Below, piece by piece: positions 54,664-63,419 of a stretch of DNA of 64,000 bases. Each line of letters starts with the position of its first letter. Positions within the stretch are counted from its first letter, which is position 1. Position numbers and translations under genes: made by a program. The DNA lies in assembly GCA_005938025.2 (NCBI GenBank), contig VCCI02000001.1:1054001-1118000 (forward strand), written 5' to 3'. The stretch comes from Inquilinus sp. KBS0705 (lineage in GTDB: Bacteria > Bacteroidota > Bacteroidia > Sphingobacteriales > Sphingobacteriaceae). The notes beneath the pieces are model-generated. The model was given only the letters and a program-made list of their open reading frames with translations. It was not told where the DNA came from and searched no databases.

Positions 54664-55255
54664 GTTAAAAGCATTGTGTAATGGCTAATATAAGGGTTTT
54701 GGAAAGCTAATCGGGCCTTTTTTAATAAAGAATTGGCTGAAAAGGACGTTTATCACCCTATAATATCTTGCAGAAACAATTAAATGGATAATAGTATAAA
54801 AAACGCATCTTTTTGTTAAAATAATATTATACAAGGGTTATTAAGCGCATTTTTTATGAATACTTTAAATAAATGACAATAATTTATGCATGCATAGCAT
54901 GTATTTTATTTTTAAATATGTTTAAAATTTGAATTTATTATCATTTGAATAAAAAATTAGTATTAAAGTATTGTTAAATTATAATATTTATAATTCTGAT
55001 GTTCTATTTTGATTTATTTGAAATGTAAATGTTAATAAATAATACAAATAATTAAAAACAATCTACTTTTTATTGTAATTATCTCATAGATAATTTGTTT
55101 TTATTAAAATTCATTCATAATTTCATAAAAAATTAATAATTCATAGCTATTCTATAGATTTTATTATTAATTATTATGTCAGAAGCGTAATTCAATCTGA
55201 TTTTTTAACAGAAAAAGACTTTTTTATCATATCAATCCACTTAATTAAACAAAGA
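54664..55255. other. 592-base very AT-rich intergenic stretch before amt
   Basis: It lies between divergently transcribed genes. The central part is extremely A/T-rich, with many stops on all frames. I see no gene, tRNA or strong hairpin. It should hold promoters for both flanking genes and a long leader for the ammonium transporter, but no exact TAnnTTTG box was found near the amt start. Confidence 0.6.
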
Positions 55256-56869
55256 ATGAAGAGTAATTCTACAAAAATCAGCATGCTGGACTCGTTCCGG
55301 CAGCTATCAAAGGAAAAATGGCAGCTTGGTGCTACCATTTTCGCGGGAAAAATGATCGGCCTGTTTGCGGTCGTGTTTGTAATGATGGTGATGCCGAACT
55401 TATTTGGCAGCCCGGCTCATGCTGCCGAAACCTACACGGCGCACGAAACGTCATTAATTAATTCGGTAAACACCGTTTGGACCTTAGTTGCCGCCTTCCT
55501 TGTATTTGGTATGCAGGCGGGTTTTGTTATGCTCGAAGCTGGTTTTGCACGCAAGCGCGAAACAGTTAACGTTTTAATGGAATGTATTTTTGATACCTGC
55601 CTTTGCGGTATTTTATTTTACGCCATAGGTTACGCGTTTATGTTTGGTAACGGTAACGGTTTTATTGGCTGGGGTGGTTTAGGTGCCGATGGCAAAATCA
55701 CTAACTGGTTCTTCTTACAAAATACACCTGAGACTTATTTAGCTACCGGTATTCCATTGCTTGCACACTGGATATTCCAGTTCGCATTTGCCGATACCTG
55801 CTCAACCATCGTATCTGGTGCCATGATAGGCCGTACAAGTTTCCGCGGCGATATTTTATACAGTATTGGTATAACAGGGTTTATTTACCCAATTATTGGC
55901 CACTGGGCCTGGGGACCTGATGGTTTCTTAGCTACTATGGGCACATCTGGTGTGTTCGCTAAATTATTGGGCCAGCCATTCCGCGACTTTGCAGGATCAA
56001 CCGTAGTACATACTATAGGTGGTGTTGCATCATTGGCTGGTGCAATAGTTTTAGGCCCGCGCCTGGGGCGCATATTTGCCCGCGACAATAAAGAAAAAGG
56101 TGGTTTGCCTGCAGGCCATAACCTATTAATAGCCGCTGTGGGCGGTTTTATCCTGTGGTTTGGCTGGTACGGCTTTAACCCGGGCAGTACGCTATCTGCA
56201 ATGGATATGCAAGGTATTGGCCGTGTTGCCGCTAACACTACTTTAGCAGCCTGCGCCGGTGGTTTTACCGCTATGCTTGCCGCACTTTGGTGGGGCCCAA
56301 CAAAAGGCAAATTCGACCTGGCTTTTACCGTTAATGGTTTCCTTGCCGGTTTAGTTGCTATTACCTGCCCTTGTTACTGGGTTAGCCCGCTTGGCTCAAT
56401 TGCCTTAGGTGGTGTAGCCGGCTTTATAGTAGTAGGTGGTATTTACCTTATAGAGTGGTTCCGTATTGATGATCCGGTTGGTGCATTCTCTGTACACGGT
56501 TTAAACGGTATATGGGGTACTTTATCTTTAGGTTTATTTGCATCGGGCCAATTTGGTGCTACCGGCCCTACCGGCCCTGATAATAGCGCGCCTGTTACCG
56601 GCTTATTCTACGGTGGCGGTTTTAGCGTATTAGAAGCTCAGTTTGTAGGTAGCTTAACTATTACGGTGGCTGTATTTGCCATATCATTTGTAATGATGTA
56701 CGTTATTAACAAATTGCCAAACCCATGGAGACTGCGTGTTGAAGAGCATGGCGAACTTGGTGCTGGTGGTTTAGATGTATTTGACCACGGTATAGAAGTT
56801 TACCCTCCGCAAGACGAAGAGGTTAGCCTGAGCGACCTGTTTGACAAAGGCGTTAAACAAACAGTATAA
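55256..56869 (+). CDS. amt: Ammonium transporter (Amt family)
   Basis: The 537-residue inner-membrane channel has an N-terminal hydrophobic segment (about 30-52) ending in SPAHAAE, which looks like a cleavable signal peptide, as in AmtB. The core has about 11 helices with the family motifs GMQAGFVMLEAGFARKRE (about 83-100), FQFAFADTCSTIVSGA (about 172-187), the first pore His in VVHTIGGVASLAGA (about 250), WFGWYGFNPGS and FSVHGLNGIWGTLSLGLFA with the second His (about 414). A hydrophilic C-terminal tail (about 495-537) follows. No glnK/glnB gene is next to it in this window. Clear terminator downstream. Confidence 0.96.
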   Translation: MKSNSTKISMLDSFRQLSKEKWQLGATIFAGKMIGLFAVVFVMMVMPNLFGSPAHAAETYTAHETSLINSVNTVWTLVAAFLVFGMQAGFVMLEAGFARKRETVNVLMECIFDTCLCGILFYAIGYAFMFGNGNGFIGWGGLGADGKITNWFFLQNTPETYLATGIPLLAHWIFQFAFADTCSTIVSGAMIGRTSFRGDILYSIGITGFIYPIIGHWAWGPDGFLATMGTSGVFAKLLGQPFRDFAGSTVVHTIGGVASLAGAIVLGPRLGRIFARDNKEKGGLPAGHNLLIAAVGGFILWFGWYGFNPGSTLSAMDMQGIGRVAANTTLAACAGGFTAMLAALWWGPTKGKFDLAFTVNGFLAGLVAITCPCYWVSPLGSIALGGVAGFIVVGGIYLIEWFRIDDPVGAFSVHGLNGIWGTLSLGLFASGQFGATGPTGPDNSAPVTGLFYGGGFSVLEAQFVGSLTITVAVFAISFVMMYVINKLPNPWRLRVEEHGELGAGGLDVFDHGIEVYPPQDEEVSLSDLFDKGVKQTV

Positions 56870-56886
56870 CACTTAAATAAAACGAT

Positions 56887-56921
56887 AAAAGCCCCTGAGG
56901 AATTTCCCCGGGGGCTTTTTT
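56887..56921 (+). terminator. Rho-independent terminator after amt
   Basis: The stem AAAAGCCCC/GGGGCTTTT has a G/C-rich inner part and runs into TTTTTTT. It lies 18 bases past the amt stop and also faces the convergent msrA gene. Confidence 0.9.
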
Positions 56922-56944
56922 ATGCTCTTACCATATTGCTAATA

Positions 56945-57604
56945 TTACTTCTGAAATTCCGGTTTTAAGTCGTCCTTCATCGCTTTACGAAACTTCATCA
57001 CCTTTGGCACGCTTACGCTGGTAATATATGGGTTATCCATATTTAAACGGTAATAGCCCTGGTGGTACTTTTCGGCCGGATAAAACGCTCTAAAAGGCAC
57101 TACCTGTGTAACTATCGGGTTTGGATAATGCTTAGACGCGTTTACTTTTTTAACCGTATTAACAAGGATTTCTTTTTCTTCATCATTGCGGTAAAAGGCA
57201 ATAGAGCGGTAATCGGTGCCTACATCGGGGCCCTGGCGGTTTAGCGTAGTTGGGTCGTGCGCAAAAAAGAAAGCTTCGGCAATGGTAGTAAAACTGATCA
57301 CTTTTGGGTTGTAATAAATTTGTGTAACCTCGGCATGGCCGGTGGTTAAACTGCCTACCTGCTCGTAACTTGGGTTAGCGGTTGTACCGCCTGCATAGCC
57401 CGATACTACCTTGCTTACGCCCTTCAATTCAGACATGGCTTCGCTCATGCTCCAAAAGCAACCGCCGCCAAAAGTTGCCACTGCTTCGCCGGGTGCAGGT
57501 TTGGGTACGGCAGCAAAGCTGTTGCCTTGCGCGTTTGCAGGTTGTTGGTTGGTGCAACCGCAAAATATAAACAAGGCTGCTATGTATAATATCGATCTTT
57601 TCAT
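56945..57604 (-). CDS. msrA: Peptide methionine-S-sulfoxide reductase A, lipoprotein
   Basis: The 219-residue protein repairs oxidised methionine in proteins. The start at 57604 (MKRSILYIAALFIFCGC) gives a lipoprotein signal with the lipid Cys in F-C-G-C, so it acts outside the inner membrane. The catalytic Cys is in FGGGCFWSMSEAM (about 47), with GTDYRSIAFY (about 132) and EKYHQGYYRLN near the C-terminus. An in-frame start 19 codons earlier would spoil the signal and is not favoured. No msrB domain is fused or adjacent. Confidence 0.93.
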   Translation of the reverse strand: MKRSILYIAALFIFCGCTNQQPANAQGNSFAAVPKPAPGEAVATFGGGCFWSMSEAMSELKGVSKVVSGYAGGTTANPSYEQVGSLTTGHAEVTQIYYNPKVISFTTIAEAFFFAHDPTTLNRQGPDVGTDYRSIAFYRNDEEKEILVNTVKKVNASKHYPNPIVTQVVPFRAFYPAEKYHQGYYRLNMDNPYITSVSVPKVMKFRKAMKDDLKPEFQK

Positions 57605-57697
57605 TTTTTTATATGATTTTATACAATTACGGTTAAAACACTGGGATGGTTGGTCATGCAAGGGTAATATATGGTAGATGCTTTAATGCAGCAACCA

Positions 57698-57994
57698 TTA
57701 ATACCGTCCGTATTTCTCCTTTACCATTCGCAATATCTTGTCTACCCCGTTGGTTTTTATTTCGAACACGGTGCTTAGCATCATGCCCAGTTTACCCGGC
57801 GCAAACCCCTTGCGCGACATCCACTCCAGGTAGCTTACCGGCATATCGCATATTAAGGTGCCTTTATACTTACCAAAAGGCATACGCGTATTTACAATAT
57901 CAATTAAAACCTGCGGGTCGGGGTTAATATTTTCCACAGGGTAAATGTAGGTTTTTAAACCATCACGACCAGCTTTTGCCAGCTTGCCTTGCAA
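57698..57994 (-). CDS. DUF3820 family small protein
   Basis: The 98-residue protein has the conserved DUF3820 block DPQVLIDIVNTRMPFGKYKG then LICDMPVSYLEWMSRKGFAPG (about 26-68) and a basic tail. Homologues have been linked to quorum-sensing-regulated virulence factors and helicase-associated domains, but the function is not established. It overlaps the end of the MBL-fold gene by 32 bases in another frame, so it is probably coupled to it; the true start may be slightly further in. Confidence 0.8.
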   Translation of the reverse strand: MQGKLAKAGRDGLKTYIYPVENINPDPQVLIDIVNTRMPFGKYKGTLICDMPVSYLEWMSRKGFAPGKLGMMLSTVFEIKTNGVDKILRMVKEKYGRY

Positions 57995-58889
57995 TAAAAA
58001 AACCGGCTACTGCCGCTGTAAGTGCTATAGCGGCCTTTAATTTTAAGCTGCTTTGGTATGACGGGATGTATCGCACGCCATTTTCGTCGCTTACGGCGGC
58101 GTGGTGTACATACCTCCCTTTTGTAGGTACGGCTATATCTTCAAAGCGGTTAGCCAACAGGCTAAGTTCAGTTTGTAACTCCCGACCGCGCATTACCGGC
58201 CCATGGCCTGTAGCGGCTATGCGTGGCTGCAGGGCCGCCAGCTTACGTACCGATTTTGCCGCGGCTATCCAGTCGCTGGTGATATATTTGGGCGGGCCGC
58301 TTATTTTTTTTGTGTAAGTAAGCAAACTTAAAGCCGATTCGGCTGGTGTGGTGGTAAAGGCATCGCCGGCTATTAAAGTAGTGTTTAATGGCAAAAATAA
58401 TGATATATGCCCCGGCGTATGGCCGGGTGTATGTATCACCTTCCATTCAGGTAATTCGGGTATGCCATCATACATATCTATTTCAGTTAAGTTTCGGCTT
58501 ACATTAATAGGTTTGGTAGGCAGCATCCACGATGTTAAGCTCATCAACCCCCCGCCCACTTCAGGGTCGACTGGCGGGTAAGCCGATTTCCCGGTTAAAT
58601 ACGGTAGTTCCATTGTATGCGCATATACAGGTACATCCCAAATTTTTAACAGCTCGGGCAAACCGCCGGCGTGGTCGGTATGCCCATGGGTAAGCACAAT
58701 GGCCGAGGGGCGGCTGCCCGGGCCAAAGATAGATTCGGCCATGGCAATTATTTTTTTAGATGAACCCTTTAAACCGGTATCTACCAATACCCATCCTTTG
58801 CCAACGCCACGTCGGTTGGTAATCATATACACGTTTACAAACAGTAATTTCATCCCCCATACGCCCTGCGATACCTGGAAATATTTCAT
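57963..58889 (-). CDS. Metallo-beta-lactamase-fold hydrolase with C-terminal membrane anchor
   Basis: The 308-residue protein has the dizinc signature LTHGHTDHAGGLPEL (about 64-78), further metal ligands in HTPGHTPGHISLFLP (about 162) and GDAFTTT (about 183), and TGHGPVMRG (about 236). A C-terminal hydrophobic segment at about 283-302 (AAIALTAAVAGFFIARQ) is a likely membrane anchor. The family includes glyoxalase II, lactonases and other hydrolases; the substrate is unknown. It precedes and overlaps the DUF3820 gene. Confidence 0.88.
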   Translation of the reverse strand: MKYFQVSQGVWGMKLLFVNVYMITNRRGVGKGWVLVDTGLKGSSKKIIAMAESIFGPGSRPSAIVLTHGHTDHAGGLPELLKIWDVPVYAHTMELPYLTGKSAYPPVDPEVGGGLMSLTSWMLPTKPINVSRNLTEIDMYDGIPELPEWKVIHTPGHTPGHISLFLPLNTTLIAGDAFTTTPAESALSLLTYTKKISGPPKYITSDWIAAAKSVRKLAALQPRIAATGHGPVMRGRELQTELSLLANRFEDIAVPTKGRYVHHAAVSDENGVRYIPSYQSSLKLKAAIALTAAVAGFFIARQAGKSWS

Positions 58890-59032
58890 ATCAATTATAT
58901 TATTTAGTCAATTGGTTATTATTTTAACACTTACGACACTATAAGGTTTGCCGTTATAGCTATAAGTGATGAATATCCAATTACGCCAAACACAAAGCCA
59001 AGCCCGTTGTTGAAAAAGAAACAATATTTATT

Positions 59033-59257
59033 ATGGAACTACAATTTGAAGCGGTACTTACCGGAACCGATACACAGGTTAATGGTATAGTAACCGAATT
59101 TAACGGACAATACGAATTCAGATCATTTGACGATAGCCTGCAAATTGTAATTGCTAAGGATGAGCATGGCCATTGGGAAAGAATAGCCGGATCAGAACCT
59201 TATCTTTCGAGCTGGATAGATGAATTGGCAGAGCAATTACCCGCTATAAAATATTAA
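59033..59257 (+). CDS. Small hypothetical protein, 74 residues
   Basis: No family is recognised. The acidic, soluble protein (MELQFEAVLTGTDTQVNG then IVTEFNGQYEFRSFDDSLQI) is predicted to be mostly beta-strand. It lies 8 bases upstream of the aldo/keto reductase gene on the same strand, so they probably form an operon. The reading frame and codon use look genuine; the ATG follows an A/T-rich leader. Confidence 0.65.
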   Translation: MELQFEAVLTGTDTQVNGIVTEFNGQYEFRSFDDSLQIVIAKDEHGHWERIAGSEPYLSSWIDELAEQLPAIKY

Positions 59258-59265
59258 TAAGTAAT

Positions 59266-60216
59266 ATGGAAAAACGTGAATTAGGGAAATCGGGCATACA
59301 GGTTGTACCATTTTGTTTTGGTGGTAACGTTTTTGGGTGGACAGCCGACGAGAAAACATCATTTACCTTACTGGATGCCTTTGTTGATGCCGGCTTAAAT
59401 TTTATTGATACCGCGGACGTATACTCGAGGTGGGTGCCGGGTAATACAGGCGGCGAATCGGAAGCTATAATTGGCAACTGGCTTAAACAAAGCGGCAAAC
59501 GTGATAAAGTAATTATAGCCACCAAAGTAGGCAAACCCATGAGTGATGATAAAAAGGGCTTATCAAAAGCCTATATCACAAAAGCGGTGGAAGAATCATT
59601 AAAACGCCTTAAAACCGACTATATAGATCTTTATCAATCGCACGATGACGATAAGAACACGCCACTGGCCGAAACGCTTGAAACTTATACCGAATTAATT
59701 AAACAGGGTAAGGTGCGTGCCATAGGCGCATCAAACTATAGTGCCGCCAGGCTGCGCGAGGCCTTGCAGGTGAGTAAGGATAATAACCTGGCCCGTTACG
59801 AAACACTGCAACCCGAGTATAATTTATACGACCGCCAGGATTATGAGAAGCAATATGAGTCGCTTTGCCGCGAAAACGGTTTAGGGGTAATTACCTATTA
59901 CTCGTTGGCCAGTGGCTTTTTAACGGGTAAATACCGGTCGGAAGACGACCTGAATAAAAGCAAACGCGGCGGCGGTATAAAAAAATACCTAAATGGCCGC
60001 GGCTACAAAATACTGGCGGCGCTTGATAAAGCAGCAGCCGAATATAATACCACACCTGCAAGTATTGCTTTGGCCTGGGTAATGGCAAGGCCGGGTATAA
60101 CGGCCCCAATTGCCAGTGCTACCAGTACCGGGCAACTTAAAGACCTTGAACAGGCCGCCCAGCTAAGCCTAAGCGGCGAAACTATTGAGCTTTTAACCAC
60201 AGCCAGCAACTATTAA
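59266..60216 (+). CDS. Aldo/keto reductase
   Basis: The 316-residue NADPH-dependent oxidoreductase is a (beta/alpha)8 barrel with the catalytic tetrad Asp in NFIDTADVYSRW (about 47), Tyr four residues on, Lys in IIATKVGKPM (about 87) and His in DLYQSHDDD (about 127). C-terminal AAEYNTTPASIALAWVMARPGITAPIASAT (about 262-291, in parts) is typical of the YajO/Tas/IolS-like group. The substrate is unknown. Weak hairpin terminator follows. Confidence 0.92.
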   Translation: MEKRELGKSGIQVVPFCFGGNVFGWTADEKTSFTLLDAFVDAGLNFIDTADVYSRWVPGNTGGESEAIIGNWLKQSGKRDKVIIATKVGKPMSDDKKGLSKAYITKAVEESLKRLKTDYIDLYQSHDDDKNTPLAETLETYTELIKQGKVRAIGASNYSAARLREALQVSKDNNLARYETLQPEYNLYDRQDYEKQYESLCRENGLGVITYYSLASGFLTGKYRSEDDLNKSKRGGGIKKYLNGRGYKILAALDKAAAEYNTTPASIALAWVMARPGITAPIASATSTGQLKDLEQAAQLSLSGETIELLTTASNY

Positions 60217-60223
60217 AAAGCAA

Positions 60224-60248
60224 AGCCCCGCGCTAAAGGCGCAGGGCT
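60224..60248 (+). terminator. Hairpin after the aldo/keto reductase gene
   Basis: AGCCC-c-GCGC/GCGC-a-GGGCT with a 5-base loop and one mismatch lies 8 bases past the stop. It lacks a clear T-run (TTATCATTATAT follows), so termination strength is uncertain; it may also serve the convergent gene. Confidence 0.6.
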
Positions 60249-60276
60249 TATCATTATATATGTTGAGGAAAGAATA

Positions 60277-61140
60277 TTAAAACCGTGGGCGGGCAACACC
60301 TACCTGCCTCGGGTAGTTGTTTTGGGCCAATTGGCCGCCACCGTTACCCCTATCGCGCCCGCCGCCATTATTTGACGGGCGTCCGCCGCCGTTACCTCTA
60401 TCTCTATCGCGGCCACCACCGTTTTGGTTAGGCTGCTGGCCACCCCAGCTACCACGGTCTCTGCCGCCGTTTTGGTTAGGTTGTTGGCCACCCCAGCTAC
60501 CATGGTCTCTGCCGCCGTTTTGATTAGGTTGTTGGCTGCCCCAGCTACCGTGGTCTCTTCCACCGTTGTTATTATTATTTGGCCTATTCCATCCGCCACG
60601 GTTATCGCGGTCGTCTCTGCCATTGTTGCGGTTATCCGGTCTGTTCCAACCGTTGTTACGGTTATCCGGTCTGTTCCAGTTATTATCTCTGCCACCATTG
60701 TTGCGGCCCGCGTAATTGTTATTGTCGTATCGTCTGCTCCAATCGCCCCTGTACGGGTTACCACCCCACCTGCCACGATACACATCATGATTCATGAATG
60801 GGCGACGACCTCTTATTTCAAACCTGCGGGCAGTATGCCAGTCGTAGTTGCGGTAAGCGCCGGGTAGGTAAGCTGCTGCCAACCAGCGGCCACCATCCTG
60901 GTAGTAGTAGCAACCACGCGATACGCTATAGTAAGCCTCTACATCGGGCATATAATAGTAGTCGTCGCTATCATCAAAATCGTCGTTGTCATAAACCTGT
61001 ACAGGTTCTGGCGGTGGTGCGGGCACATATACATGGCGTACCGGTATATTAAAGCCTACATGAATTGATATCTGCGCGTCGGCCTTTTTGTAAGCCAGTG
61101 CGCTTAGTAGTATTGCTGATAATATAATTGACTTTTTCAT
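60277..61140 (-). CDS. Exported Gly/Asn/Arg-rich tandem-repeat protein
   Basis: The 287-residue protein has a signal peptide (cleavage near ADAQ). A Tyr-rich ordered segment at about 40-115 (YYYMPDVEAYYSVSRGCYYYQDGGRW) resembles a short conserved beta-domain of unknown function in other bacteroidetal exported proteins. A long low-complexity region (about 125-287) follows: two 10-residue NRPDNRNNGW units and three 16-residue NGGRDxGSWGGQQPNQ units. It is probably disordered, positively charged and glycine-rich, which could suit RNA, polysaccharide or surface adhesion. Other open frames in this stretch arise from the repeats. No functional assignment. Confidence 0.75.
   Translation of the reverse strand: MKKSIILSAILLSALAYKKADAQISIHVGFNIPVRHVYVPAPPPEPVQVYDNDDFDDSDDYYYMPDVEAYYSVSRGCYYYQDGGRWLAAAYLPGAYRNYDWHTARRFEIRGRRPFMNHDVYRGRWGGNPYRGDWSRRYDNNNYAGRNNGGRDNNWNRPDNRNNGWNRPDNRNNGRDDRDNRGGWNRPNNNNNGGRDHGSWGSQQPNQNGGRDHGSWGGQQPNQNGGRDRGSWGGQQPNQNGGGRDRDRGNGGGRPSNNGGGRDRGNGGGQLAQNNYPRQVGVARPRF
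60421..60564 (-). repeat. Three tandem 48-bp repeats inside the Gly/Asn/Arg-rich gene
   Basis: Units start at 60421, 60469 and 60517, each 48 bases and nearly identical, encoding NGGRDxGSWGGQQPNQ. A second pair of 30-base units lies at 60631-60690. In-frame repeats suggest expansion or contraction by slippage. Confidence 0.85.
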
Positions 61141-61306
61141 TTGCTTGATTTATGTATCTATGACAGCGGCCGGTCGGCATGGTTTAATTTGCATCATCAT
61201 AATGTTTAACATCATGCACAAAAGGGCGTGTCACCATATTTCTACAAAACAGATTTCCTTATTTACTGTATATTAAGTTAATTTGAATAGTCAAAAAATC
61301 TCACCT

Positions 61307-62614
61307 ATGAAAAACAGATCGTACGTATTTATTTTACCGGCACTTGCATTTGCAGGGCTTGTAGTGTTTAACGCCTGCACAAACGATAAAGTAAAAAGCA
61401 CCCCGGCACCAACAGAGGTTACACCAACAACAGGTACCATAGTATCGGCTGGTTTAACTATTCCTGATGGCTTTAGCGCAGCTATTATTGCTGACGACCT
61501 TGGAAATGCCCGCCACATTGCGGTAACCCCACAAGGCGATATTTTTGTTAAGCTGGAGCGCCCAAAAAACGGTAAAAGTGTTTTAATGCTGCACGAAACC
61601 AATGGTAAAGCCGAGGTAAAAGCTGGTTTTGGTACTTATCGCGGTACAGGTATCCGTGTTAAAAATGGCTATTTATACACCTCATCAAATGAGGAAGTGT
61701 ATCGTTATAAGCTGGATGCCAACAACCAGGTAATTAACCCGGCACAGCCCGAAACCATTGTTACAGGCTTGCTAAACCGCCGCCAGCACGAAGCTAAAGC
61801 AATAGCTTTAGATGATGCCGGTAATATATATGTAAACATTGGTGCCTACTCAAATTCGTGCCAGATAAAAGACCGTCAAAAGGGATCATTAGGCCAGCAA
61901 GGCTGCCCTATATTAGACTCGGCGGGTGGTATTTGGCAGTTTAAGGCTGATAAGCTTAACCAAACTTATAAAGATGGGGTACGTTATGCTACCGGCTTAA
62001 GAAACGTGGTAGGCCTTGATTGGAACACCCAAAACAACCAGCTTTTTGTGATGCAGCATGGCCGCGATGGCTTGCATGACCTGTTCCCCGAAATGTATAC
62101 TGTACAACAACAGGCTGTTTTACCTGCCGAGTGTATGTACGCCTTAAACAAGGGTGATAACGCTGGCTGGCCATATATTTATTACGACCAGCAGCAAAAA
62201 AAGAAAATGTTAGCCCCTGAATATGGCGGCGACGGCAAAAAAGAAGGCGACAGCAAATTTATTGAACCTGCCGCAGCCTACCCCGGCCACCTTGCCCCTA
62301 ACGGCTTGCTATTTTATACCGGCAGCCAATTCCCCGAGAAATATAAGAATGGCGCGTTTATAGCCTTTCATGGTTCGTGGAACCGCGCGCCTGAGCCACA
62401 GGCAGGTTACTTTGTGGTTTTTCAGCCATTTAAAAATGGCAAACCTGATGGTGCTTACGAAGTATTTGCCGATGGATTCTCAGGCTCGCCTGAAAATACC
62501 GCCAGCGGCCGTGCAGAGCGCCGCCCATGCGGATTGGCACAAGGTGCAGATGGCTCGTTATATGTAAGCGACGATTCAAAAGGAACTATTTACAAGATCA
62601 GCTATAAAAAATAA
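61307..62614 (+). CDS. Sorbosone/PQQ-type soluble sugar dehydrogenase, lipoprotein
   Basis: The 435-residue protein has a lipoprotein-like signal (MKNRSYVFILPALAFAG then LVVFNAC, Cys about 23). A six-bladed propeller of the GSDH/L-sorbosone dehydrogenase class includes IPDGFSAAIIADDLGNARHIAV (about 47-68), VRYATGLRNVVGLDWN (about 226-241), LFVMQHGRDGLHDLFPE and FIAFHGSWNRAPEPQAGYFVVFQPF (about 357-381). It probably oxidises a sugar or alcohol with PQQ in the periplasm. The start at ATG 61307 is preferred over a TTG at 61283. It shares an operon with the cytochrome c gene directly downstream, which would accept its electrons. Confidence 0.88.
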   Translation: MKNRSYVFILPALAFAGLVVFNACTNDKVKSTPAPTEVTPTTGTIVSAGLTIPDGFSAAIIADDLGNARHIAVTPQGDIFVKLERPKNGKSVLMLHETNGKAEVKAGFGTYRGTGIRVKNGYLYTSSNEEVYRYKLDANNQVINPAQPETIVTGLLNRRQHEAKAIALDDAGNIYVNIGAYSNSCQIKDRQKGSLGQQGCPILDSAGGIWQFKADKLNQTYKDGVRYATGLRNVVGLDWNTQNNQLFVMQHGRDGLHDLFPEMYTVQQQAVLPAECMYALNKGDNAGWPYIYYDQQQKKKMLAPEYGGDGKKEGDSKFIEPAAAYPGHLAPNGLLFYTGSQFPEKYKNGAFIAFHGSWNRAPEPQAGYFVVFQPFKNGKPDGAYEVFADGFSGSPENTASGRAERRPCGLAQGADGSLYVSDDSKGTIYKISYKK

Positions 62615-63064
62615 ATGAAGTTTAAATTAATTGGCGTTGTTTTAGGGCTGGTATGTATATCTGCCTGTACCGAAGCGCAAACCAGGCATAAGGCAAAGGT
62701 CAGCGTTAAACCTAATGCTGCAGGTGGCCTTGCCACATCAATAGCTAATGGTAAAAAGGTGTACATGCAGTATTGCTTAACCTGCCACCAGGCCGATGGT
62801 GGCGGCGTACAACGCATGAACCCACCGCTGATAAAAACAGAGTATGTTTTAGGCGATAAAAAGCGATTGATAGGTATTGTATTAAAAGGCTTTAGCGAAG
62901 ACGTAGAGATAAACGGCGAGTACTACTCTAACACCATGCCCGCCCACGACTTTTTAAAAGACCAGGAGATAGCAGATGTGTTAACCTATGTACGCAACAG
63001 CTTTGGTAATAAAGCCGCAGCAGTAAAAGTAACCGAGGTAACTAAAACAAGGGCCGCTAAATAG
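62615..63064 (+). CDS. Cytochrome c (class I) lipoprotein
   Basis: The 149-residue protein has a lipobox I-S-A-C (Cys about 18), a single heme-binding CLTCH (about 53-57) and the axial Met in YSNTMPAHDFL (about 110). The rest is a small class I cytochrome domain ending in a basic Ala-rich tail. Its ATG follows the TAA of the sugar dehydrogenase with no gap, so the pair is coupled and the cytochrome is the likely electron acceptor. A bidirectional terminator follows. Confidence 0.92.
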   Translation: MKFKLIGVVLGLVCISACTEAQTRHKAKVSVKPNAAGGLATSIANGKKVYMQYCLTCHQADGGGVQRMNPPLIKTEYVLGDKKRLIGIVLKGFSEDVEINGEYYSNTMPAHDFLKDQEIADVLTYVRNSFGNKAAAVKVTEVTKTRAAK

Positions 63065-63077
63065 ACTATTGTGAAAT

Positions 63078-63120
63078 AAAATATAAGGGATGCCACGGCA
63101 ATGTGCATCCTTTATATTTT
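63078..63120. terminator. Bidirectional terminator between cytochrome c and the following gene
   Basis: Sixteen-base arms (AAAATATAAGGGATGC/GCATCCTTTATATTTT, one G-T pair) with an 11-base loop. T-rich or A-rich ends on both sides allow function on both strands. Confidence 0.85.
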
Positions 63121-63139
63121 AACAGCTTAGCGTGTATTA

Positions 63140-63385
63140 TTACGCCGCTATAGCTTGCTGCTTTACCTTTTCAATAAGGTAATTGTTCATTAATTCGTTT
63201 TCGGATATGATGACACTAAAATCTTCGAACCTGATACCATCTTCGTAGGCATATAAGGTGTAGCCGCGTTTGTTGCCATCGTAGCTGCCCAGTTCGTAAA
63301 CTTCATCGTGGTTTTTGGCCTTTATTTTTGCGCCGCTTACTAACTGGTAAGCATCAAATATATTTTCAAATGTATTGTTCTTCAT
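63140..63385 (-). CDS. Small hypothetical protein, 81 residues
   Basis: No family is recognised. MKNNTFENIFDAYQLVSG, then YELGSYDGNKRGYTLYAYEDGIRFEDFSV in the middle, suggests a small alpha+beta cytoplasmic protein. It lies 34 bases past the ABC-ATPase stop on the same strand and may be co-transcribed. Codon use looks genuine. Confidence 0.65.
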   Translation of the reverse strand: MKNNTFENIFDAYQLVSGAKIKAKNHDEVYELGSYDGNKRGYTLYAYEDGIRFEDFSVIISENELMNNYLIEKVKQQAIAA

Positions 63386-63419
63386 AGTGCTGCATACAAT
63401 ACAATTTCTTTGCCAATAT

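Noticed and set aside
60421-60564. Short tandem repeats as a CRISPR array
   Set aside because: Units are contiguous, coding and without spacers.
60300-60867. Several other long open frames (both strands) in the Gly/Asn/Arg-rich gene
   Set aside because: They are by-products of the GC-rich tandem repeats, lack starts with signals, and encode only low-complexity peptides.
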